Part shown: in pieces, positions 16,422-20,964 of the stretch | Numbering within the stretch: position 1 is the first letter of the stretch | How the letters are laid out: every line of letters begins with the position of its first letter | Source: an uncultured Pirellulaceae bacterium | GTDB lineage: Bacteria > Planctomycetota > Planctomycetia > Pirellulales > Pirellulaceae | Direction of reading: 5' to 3' | Assembly (NCBI GenBank): GCA_934278005.1 | Contig: CAKQWG010000045.1 | Coordinates: forward strand, 1 to 20,964 | Length of the DNA stretch: 20,964 bases | Program-made: the position numbers and the translations under genes | Notes under the pieces: model-generated | The model's database searches: none | What the model was told of the DNA's origin: nothing | The model's input: only the letters and a program-made list of their open reading frames with translations

Positions 16422-16545
16422 GTTACTTCGTTATCCGATTGCTGTTCGCACCCCTGCGATGATCTCCCGAGGCAGAGATTTCCCAGACTGGCGGTTCGCT
16501 GTCAAGTCAGAAAACGCTGGGCAAGGCGTCCCAATGGATTTCTCT

Positions 16546-17091
16546 CTAGCGGTTATTCTTCAGCGCCACGTGCAGGTAGTACAGAATCGCAGACAAAGAT
16601 TTTGAGTCTTGAATCTTGCCCTCGGCCAGCAGTTGATCCAGCTCAGTGGTAGAGACCATCTGATTTTCGATCTGTTCACCTTCCTCGCGGGCTGGTGCGC
16701 CGGCAGACAGCCCCGTGGCCACGAAGGCATACATGCGTTCGTCCAAGATGCCGGGCGACATGTAGAATTCCAGCAGAGGTGTTAACTGCTGCGCGCGAAA
16801 GCCAGTCTCTTCGATCAGCTCGCGGCGAGCGGTCTCGATCGGTGGCTCGCCAATTTCCAGTGTGCCTGCTGGCAACTCCAGCAGTTCGCAGTCAACTGCT
16901 ACACGATAGTTGCGAATCATACAGATCCGTCCATCGTCAAGCACGGGCACAATCACTACGGCGCCGCGGTGGCGGACCACTTCGCGCGTGAAGCAATGAC
17001 CGTCGGGAAATCGCTGCGTGACACGTTCCACTTGGAAGCGGCTGGCGGTGTGCAGCGTTTCAATTTCCAGTTTGTAATTGCGGTCGGGCAC
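16546..17091 (-). CDS. Nudix hydrolase, probable ADP-ribose pyrophosphatase
   Basis: 181 residues with a perfect Nudix box, G-x5-E-x7-REL-x-EE-x-GF, at residues 76-98 (Gly76, Glu82, Arg90-Glu91-Leu92, Glu94-Glu95, Gly97). The surroundings (VVRHRGAVVIVPVLDDGRICMIRNYRVAVDCELLELPAG, and YMSPGILDERMYAFVATGL after the box) match the ADP-ribose pyrophosphatase group, which hydrolyses ADP-ribose to AMP and ribose 5-phosphate. The start is GTG 17091, 6 bp after the rimI stop codon, so the two genes form an operon. There is no strong ribosome site, suggesting translational coupling to rimI. Confidence 0.9.
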   Translation of the reverse strand: MPDRNYKLEIETLHTASRFQVERVTQRFPDGHCFTREVVRHRGAVVIVPVLDDGRICMIRNYRVAVDCELLELPAGTLEIGEPPIETARRELIEETGFRAQQLTPLLEFYMSPGILDERMYAFVATGLSAGAPAREEGEQIENQMVSTTELDQLLAEGKIQDSKSLSAILYYLHVALKNNR

Positions 17092-17097
17092 AGATGT

Positions 17098-17616
17098 CTA
17101 GCCTGCCATTCGGCGTTGACTATCGCGCGGCACAGCTTCTTCAATCTGTGCGCGATAGCGATACTGCATTAAGTATGCGTCTTCGGTGGTGTCTTCATAG
17201 AAGTCACGCAATACCGACACGGCGCGGAAGCCAAGCTGTTTGAAGAATAGTTGTGCTCCCAAGTTGGTTTCGCGAACCTCTAAGGTGATCCGATTGCGAC
17301 GATCCTGCGAGAGCTTGCTCGACAGTTTGTCGATCATCGACGTGCCGATAGTCGTTCGGCGACAAGCTGGTGCGACCGAAAAATTGAGCAGGTGCAGTCG
17401 GTTTTTATGCAGCTCGTAGATCATGAATCCAACGACCTCGTCGTCTTGCTCGGCGACCATGCCGATGCAATTGCGTTGTCGTAGACAGCGGATGAATTCT
17501 TCTTCGCTCCATGGGAATTCGAAACTAGCTTCTTCAATGGCTAGTACCGAAGGCATATCTCTGCGAATCATCCAGCGAATATGCACACATGCTTTACTGC
17601 TTTCCGCCAGGGGCAT
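17098..17616 (-). CDS. rimI: RimI-type GNAT N-acetyltransferase
   Basis: A 172-residue GNAT acetyltransferase resembling RimI, which acetylates the N-terminal alanine of ribosomal protein S18. The family core is present: IRRDMPSVLAIEEASFEFPWSEEEF (17-41), LHLLNFSVAPACRRTTIGTSMI (74-95, acetyl-CoA loop), LEVRETNLGAQLFFKQLGFRAV (112-133) and FYEDTTEDAYLM (139-150). Glu113 and Tyr140 correspond to the catalytic pair in RimI. The first glycine of the usual RRxGxG loop is Thr here, so cofactor binding may differ slightly. I chose ATG 17616, because GGAGG lies 7 nt upstream, over two ATGs at 17637-17640. With the following Nudix gene it starts a run of minus-strand genes. Confidence 0.88.
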   Translation of the reverse strand: MPLAESSKACVHIRWMIRRDMPSVLAIEEASFEFPWSEEEFIRCLRQRNCIGMVAEQDDEVVGFMIYELHKNRLHLLNFSVAPACRRTTIGTSMIDKLSSKLSQDRRNRITLEVRETNLGAQLFFKQLGFRAVSVLRDFYEDTTEDAYLMQYRYRAQIEEAVPRDSQRRMAG

Positions 17617-17780
17617 ATCAAATCCTCCGCAAATCATCATTTTGCAGCTAAGAGTAGGCGTCCATTATGGGGCGGGGGTCCTTCCCGCCTCGTGGGTGAG
17701 TGGCAGATCGTAGCAAATGACTTGCCAACCGCCAATACAGAAAGTTCAAGACGCAGCGCAAAGCGAGAATTAGCTGCAGA

Positions 17781-17805
17781 GTTGCTGAGTTGCTGAGTTG
17801 CTGAG
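17781..17805. repeat. 8-bp tandem repeat, three copies
   Basis: GTTGCTGA occurs three times without interruption (17781, 17789, 17797) followed by G. It is not in a gene. Confidence 0.85.
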
Positions 17806-17871
17806 CTAAGCTCCGCCCCGCGCCTCGCCGCTGGTGCTAGAAAATCTTCCGCGATGAAGCTGCAGGGCGCA

Positions 17872-17913
17872 CAGAGAGACGAAGCAGCAGAGAGACGAAG
17901 CAGCAGAGAGAAG
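17872..17913. repeat. 16-bp tandem repeat, about 2.6 copies
   Basis: CAGAGAGACGAAGCAG occurs at 17872-17887 and 17888-17903, with a partial third copy to about 17913. It is purine-rich on the + strand and not in a gene. Confidence 0.85.
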
Positions 17914-18059
17914 TGGAGCGTTGCAGCTCCCAAGGCCCGGCAAGCTCCCAGGCCAACGATTGAGTTAAATGAAGTCTGCCCAGCCTAAGAGGCTGGACAG
18001 ATTATAGCTACCAGTAAGTTGTTGCCAGGATGTGGCATGTACTGTCGTACTGCGATGGT

Positions 18060-19835
18060 CTATTCCAGGATCATGTCATCTACGGTCTTGCCACCTGGGA
18101 TCATTGGTAGCACGTGCTCCTGGTACGGAACAGCCACATCGAGCACGAATGGTCCTGGGTAGTTGATCATTTCTTCGAGTGCTCCGCGCAAGTCTTTTTT
18201 CTTGCTGATCGTAGCCGCACCACAACCGTAGCCCTTAGCGATCTGTACGAAATCGGGATAGCGTTCCGTAACGATTGCGTGCCGCTCGGTGACCCCCGTA
18301 CCGCTTGCTTCCTCGTGATCGATGGGACCCAAATAGGTGTGTGCACGGTTGCTCTTCTCAAAGCGATCTTCCCACTGCACGACCATTCCCAGGTGTTGGT
18401 TGTTCAGCAGTAGAACTTTAACTGGCAGTTTCTCGCAGTACAGCGTGGCCAGCTCCTGAATGTTCATCTGGAAGCTACCGTCGCCGTCGATGTCGACAAC
18501 CAACGCGTCGGGATGAGCCGCTTGAACGCCCATCGCGGCAGGTAGGCCAAAGCCCATCGTGCCGAGTCCCGAGGAGCTGAGCCAGCGGCGAGGCTTGCGG
18601 AAGTTGTAGAACTGCGCCGCCCACATCTGATGCTGCCCCACGCCGACAGTGATATAGGTCTCACGCTCCTGGGTCAGATTCGACAACTCGCGGATAGCAT
18701 GCTGTTGCAAAATCCCGTCAAACGATTCGTCGTACTTAAAGGCATACTGTTGCTTGAGCTCGCGGCAGTGCTTGGTCCATTCGGAGATGTCCTCAGGGGC
18801 TTCGACGATTTTGTTCAATTCCTGCAGTGCGAATTTAACATCGCTACATACTGGAATGTGAGCCACCTTGTTCTTGTTGATTTCCGACGCATCGATGTCG
18901 ACGTGGATGATTTTGGCGTTTTTAGCAAACGCTTCCAATTTCCCGGTCACGCGGTCGTCAAAGCGTACACCCAGGGCGATCAATAGATCACAATCTCTGA
19001 CGGCGTAGTTTGCATAAGCGGCGCCGTGCATGCCGAGCATGTCCAGCGACAGTGGACCATCGTTGGGATACAGCCCCAGGCCCATGACAGTCATGGTGGT
19101 TGGAATGCCCGTCAACTTGATCAATTTGCGCAGATCCTCAGAGGCGTCGGCTGCAATGACACCACCGCCGCAGTAGAGAATCGGACGACGCGAATGCTTG
19201 ATGGCCGCCGCGATTTGACGGATCTGCTCGGGCTGCGCTGTCGGCGTCTTGACTTTATAGCCCGGGAGATCCATGGCCACGTCCCAGTCGACCGAACACT
19301 TATCCATTTGCACGTCCTTGGGCATATCGACCAGGACGGGCCCGGGGCGGCCGGTAGTCGCAACGTGGAACGCTTCTTTCATGACGCGTGCGATGTCTTC
19401 GACGCGAGTCACCAAATAGTGATGCTTAGTTATGCTGCGACAGACCTCGACCATGGGTGTCTCCTGGAACGCATCGGTACCGATGACGGCCGTAGGAACT
19501 TGGCCCGTGATGGCGATGAGCGGGATGCTATCGAGCTTTGCATCGGCGATAGCAGTCACTAGGTTTGTCGCACCGGGACCGCTGGTCGCCATGACGACCG
19601 CCGGCTTGCCGGTGCTGCGAGCGATACCTTGAGCGGCAAAACCCCCGCCTTGCTCATGACGCGGCAGAATGGTCCGCAGTGTTTGGTGGTAGCGGGTCAA
19701 CGCTTGGTGCATGGGCATGCTGCAACCGCCGGGGTACGCAAATACGACATCCACACCGTGGTCCACCAGCGATTTAACCAGGATGTCAGCACCTGTCATC
19801 ACTTCAGTCGCACGTTTTGTTTCTGCCGTAGCCAT
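18060..19835 (-). CDS. ilvB: Acetolactate synthase large (catalytic) subunit
   Basis: A 591-residue thiamine diphosphate enzyme that condenses two pyruvates, or pyruvate and 2-oxobutyrate, in valine, leucine and isoleucine synthesis. The catalytic Glu61 sits in RHEQGG, a FAD-binding middle domain follows ([18 protein letters not shown], 288-305), and the ThDP motif GDGSF...LLNN runs from 451 to 479. VQWEDRF (486-492) is typical of the anabolic, FAD-dependent enzyme. A short insert (507-523, [17 protein letters not shown]) lies after the flexible lid. The start ATG has AGGAG 9 nt upstream. No regulatory subunit gene (ilvN/ilvH) follows in the window, so feedback control must come from elsewhere. 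The gene is divergent from fluC. Confidence 0.96.
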   Translation of the reverse strand: MATAETKRATEVMTGADILVKSLVDHGVDVVFAYPGGCSMPMHQALTRYHQTLRTILPRHEQGGGFAAQGIARSTGKPAVVMATSGPGATNLVTAIADAKLDSIPLIAITGQVPTAVIGTDAFQETPMVEVCRSITKHHYLVTRVEDIARVMKEAFHVATTGRPGPVLVDMPKDVQMDKCSVDWDVAMDLPGYKVKTPTAQPEQIRQIAAAIKHSRRPILYCGGGVIAADASEDLRKLIKLTGIPTTMTVMGLGLYPNDGPLSLDMLGMHGAAYANYAVRDCDLLIALGVRFDDRVTGKLEAFAKNAKIIHVDIDASEINKNKVAHIPVCSDVKFALQELNKIVEAPEDISEWTKHCRELKQQYAFKYDESFDGILQQHAIRELSNLTQERETYITVGVGQHQMWAAQFYNFRKPRRWLSSSGLGTMGFGLPAAMGVQAAHPDALVVDIDGDGSFQMNIQELATLYCEKLPVKVLLLNNQHLGMVVQWEDRFEKSNRAHTYLGPIDHEEASGTGVTERHAIVTERYPDFVQIAKGYGCGAATISKKKDLRGALEEMINYPGPFVLDVAVPYQEHVLPMIPGGKTVDDMILE

Positions 19836-19893
19836 TTCAAATTTCTCCTAGTGTTTTTTTCTGTCCCATTGGAACATTTGCGTTATGCCTTTA

Positions 19894-19922
19894 AGAATAA
19901 GGAGATAGCGGCCAAAACTCAA
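19894..19922 (-). promoter_or_regulatory. Candidate sigma70-type promoter for ilvB
   Basis: On the minus strand TTGAGT (19922-19917) and TATTCT (19899-19894) are separated by 17 bp, giving a leader of about 55 nt. No attenuator or leader peptide for branched-chain amino acids is visible. Confidence 0.3.
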
Positions 19923-19984
19923 CTCTTAATTTGTTGGGTCTGGTCTCAAATGTCCTCAAGAGCATAGATTATAGGAATCGCCTG

Positions 19985-20371
19985 ATGGTTCGCGAAGTTT
20001 TAGCAGTGGCGGCCGGAGGCGCCCTGGGATCGCTAGCGCGGTATGCTCTATTGCTGGCTTTCTCCCTGTTGGGGTCTGCATGGTTGCCTATGGCTACCTT
20101 GGCGGCGAACTTGATCGGTTGTTTAGCGATGGGTTTTGTGGCCCAGTGGTCTCTGCAAGCCGGCTGGGAGCAACATTGGGCAGCGGTCGGAATTCGTATT
20201 GGACTGCTAGGTGGCTTGACCACTTTCAGCTCTTTTGCGCTCGACTCACTGAGGATCTGGCACGCCGAGCGACTGGTGGGGGCAGCGTGGTTGGTCACTG
20301 CCCACGTCGCGTTCGGGCTGGCCGCCGCGGCCCTGGGCATCTGGCTGGCCCGCAGCTGTGCGCCTGCTTAG
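19985..20371 (+). CDS. fluC: Fluoride channel FluC (CrcB)
   Basis: A 128-residue four-helix membrane protein that exports fluoride as a dual-topology dimer. Conserved parts are GGALGSLARY (11-20), the pore Asn42 in AANLIGCLAMGF, and GLLGGLTTFSSFALD (73-87) with the central sodium-site segment and the phenylalanines 81 and 84 of the fluoride pathway. I chose ATG 19985, with TAGGAAT about 6 nt upstream, over a TTG at 19931 that only adds a polar stretch. It is a single gene, not a paired crcB. The leader does not resemble a fluoride riboswitch. It is transcribed away from ilvB. Confidence 0.93.
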   Translation: MVREVLAVAAGGALGSLARYALLLAFSLLGSAWLPMATLAANLIGCLAMGFVAQWSLQAGWEQHWAAVGIRIGLLGGLTTFSSFALDSLRIWHAERLVGAAWLVTAHVAFGLAAAALGIWLARSCAPA

Positions 20372-20755
20372 CTAAAATTCGCGACTATTTCGCTGCGGTT
20401 GTAGCTGGCTTACGGTTAGAGTTGCCGATCTAGCAGTTGACCCGCTAAAAAAGCTCATTGCTGATTTCGGCGAGCTATCTTGCAGCGTGGTCTGGGGCGG
20501 CTAGTTTCACCGGCAATCCGATAGCTCCAAAACAATTTGAGAGCTTTCGAATTTGAGCGCTCTCGACGACCAATAAAAAAGGCGTCCTGGCGGACGCCTT
20601 AAGTAGGGCTTGGTTTTCTCTAGCTAGGTCGTTTGCGGCACATGGCTCAAGTGATCGCCACGCTTCAGTTACGCAGTCATCGTTCGTGTAACCGCTTCTT
20701 ACAGCCTGCAATTTAGGAGCTGCAGTCTAGTAAGCCTAGCACTAAGATCTGCAGC
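20372..20755. other. Gene-free stretch between fluC and the Cys-rich gene
   Basis: 384 bp with no supportable gene. It contains the strong minus-strand terminator at 20575-20600, a weak inverted repeat (GAGAGC 20539-20544 with GCTCTC 20559-20564) that could end fluC, and the long 3' untranslated region of the Cys-rich gene, about 155 nt between its stop codon and the terminator stem. Confidence 0.6.
20575..20600 (-). terminator. Rho-independent terminator of the Cys-rich gene
   Basis: A perfect 9-bp stem AAGGCGTCC (20579-20587) with GGACGCCTT (20592-20600) and loop TGGC. On the minus strand it runs directly into a T tract (20580 to 20575). Orientation fits the minus-strand gene ending at 20756. 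Confidence 0.9.
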
Positions 20756-20964
20756 TTAGTAAGCGGCGCAGGGATCGCAGCAGGCTACGCTCGTACGAGC
20801 GGCACGCTTGGCAGCCTTAGCTTGGCGGTGCTTAGCGAAGAATCCTACGCGCTTGCCACCACTGCATGGAGCTGGCTCGCAGCACACGTCTACAACTGGT
20901 TCGCAGCACACAACAGGAGCTGGTTCGCAGCACACAACTGGAGCTGGTTCGCAGCACACTTCTG
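20756..20964 (-). CDS. Cys-rich repeat protein, C-terminal part (5' end outside window)
   Basis: The minus-strand frame is open to the window edge. The visible 68 residues have two parts. The first is a tandem array of an 8-residue unit, VCCEPAPV with variants (VCCEPVVD), at least four units long. The second is a basic segment SGGKRVGFFAKHRQAKAAKRAARTSV, and the protein ends ACCDPCAAY. It has at least 11 cysteines, mostly in CC pairs followed by Glu-Pro or Asp-Pro. I do not recognise a named family. Similar Cys/Pro-rich repeat proteins occur in planctomycetes, and disulphide-linked wall or surface roles have been suggested for such proteins, but this is inference. The GTG at 20959 is inside the repeat and is unlikely to be the start. 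A good terminator follows, so the gene is probably expressed. Confidence 0.75.
   Translation of the reverse strand, partial: EVCCEPAPVVCCEPAPVVCCEPVVDVCCEPAPCSGGKRVGFFAKHRQAKAAKRAARTSVACCDPCAAY
20869..20964 (-). repeat. 24-bp tandem repeat coding for VCCEPAP units
   Basis: Four 24-bp units run to the window edge (20869-20892, 20893-20916, 20917-20940, 20941-20964). The last two differ in only two bases, and the first two are more diverged. The pattern, with the freshest copies towards the 5' end of the gene, suggests recent in-frame expansion. The array may continue beyond the window. Confidence 0.9.

Larger units (their letters stand above)
17617..18059. other. Gene-free stretch between ilvB and rimI with short tandem repeats
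   Basis: 443 bp without a supportable gene. It holds two simple tandem arrays (17781-17805 and 17872-17913, listed separately) and a 7-bp hairpin (17980-17986 with 17990-17996) about 64 bp past the ilvB stop codon. The hairpin lacks a good T-run, so it is at best a weak ilvB terminator. The rimI promoter should lie at its low-coordinate end, but I cannot point to it. Confidence 0.6.

Noticed and set aside
16477..16505. TTGACA (16505-16500) upstream of flgF as a -35 element
   Set aside because: No acceptable -10 hexamer lies 16-18 bp downstream.
16518..16535. Sigma54-like TGGGACG...TTGC upstream of flgF on the minus strand
   Set aside because: The GG and GC elements are 8 nt apart instead of the required 10, so it is not a valid -24/-12 promoter.
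17637..17933. Minus-strand 98-residue open frame before rimI
   Set aside because: It is made partly of simple tandem repeats and has no ribosome site or family resemblance.
17980..17996. Hairpin after ilvB as an intrinsic terminator
   Set aside because: The stem is only 7 bp and no T-run follows on the minus strand, so it is not listed as a terminator.
19836..19984. Fluoride riboswitch before fluC
   Set aside because: The conserved pseudoknot elements of the crcB RNA motif are not visible; GATGG at the start codon is a chance partial match.
20475..20711. Minus-strand 78-residue open frame
   Set aside because: It crosses the strong terminator hairpin at 20575-20600, and the protein has no recognisable domain.
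20869..20964. CRISPR-like repeats at the window end
   Set aside because: The 24-bp units are contiguous with no spacers and code for a peptide repeat in frame.

Overview
The window looks like a piece of a planctomycete chromosome, most likely from the Pirellulales (Rhodopirellula/Pirellula-like). The clues are a Gram-negative style flagellar operon with L- and P-ring genes, a bacterial beta-RFAP synthase next to a DUF447 protein (tetrahydromethanopterin biosynthesis, a planctomycete trait among bacteria), a carboxypeptidase-regulatory-like secreted protein, several proteins of planctomycete flavour with no assigned function, and short repeats between genes. The assignment is inferred from gene content; no 16S rRNA gene is present.

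Layout. On the + strand from 1 to 2267 lie the C-terminal part of an RND/MMPL exporter (cut by the window edge) and a site-2-type M50 metalloprotease. From 2354 to about 4150 is a decaying stretch: a frameshifted secreted CpRegD-like gene (-), a truncated secreted-protein remnant (+) and a 33-bp tandem repeat. Then come tRNA-Glu(UUC) with a strong terminator and csrA with a hairpin terminator (both -), followed by a + strand polytopic membrane protein of unknown role (5085-6737).

From 17616 down to 7013 every gene is on the - strand, in the order rimI, a Nudix hydrolase, flgF, flgG, flgA, flgH, flgI, a flgJ-type rod-binding gene, an alpha/beta hydrolase, DUF447, beta-RFAP synthase and an HtrA-type protease. 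The six flagellar genes encode the distal rod, the P and L rings, the P-ring chaperone and a rod-binding protein, which together carry the axle and bushings through the envelope. The hydrolase, DUF447 and beta-RFAP synthase genes overlap by 4 bp each and look translationally coupled. Two related palindromic repeat elements sit inside the flagellar run, between flgG and flgA and between flgI and flgJ.

The last part holds ilvB (acetolactate synthase large subunit, -), a divergent fluC/crcB fluoride channel (+), a gene-free stretch with a strong - strand terminator, and the 3' end of a cysteine-rich protein built from an 8-residue repeat (-, cut by the window edge).

I found no convincing new defence or mobile system. 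The best leads are the cysteine-rich repeat protein, the paired repeat elements in the flagellar operon, and the coupling of a serine hydrolase gene to C1-cofactor genes directly behind the flagellar genes.
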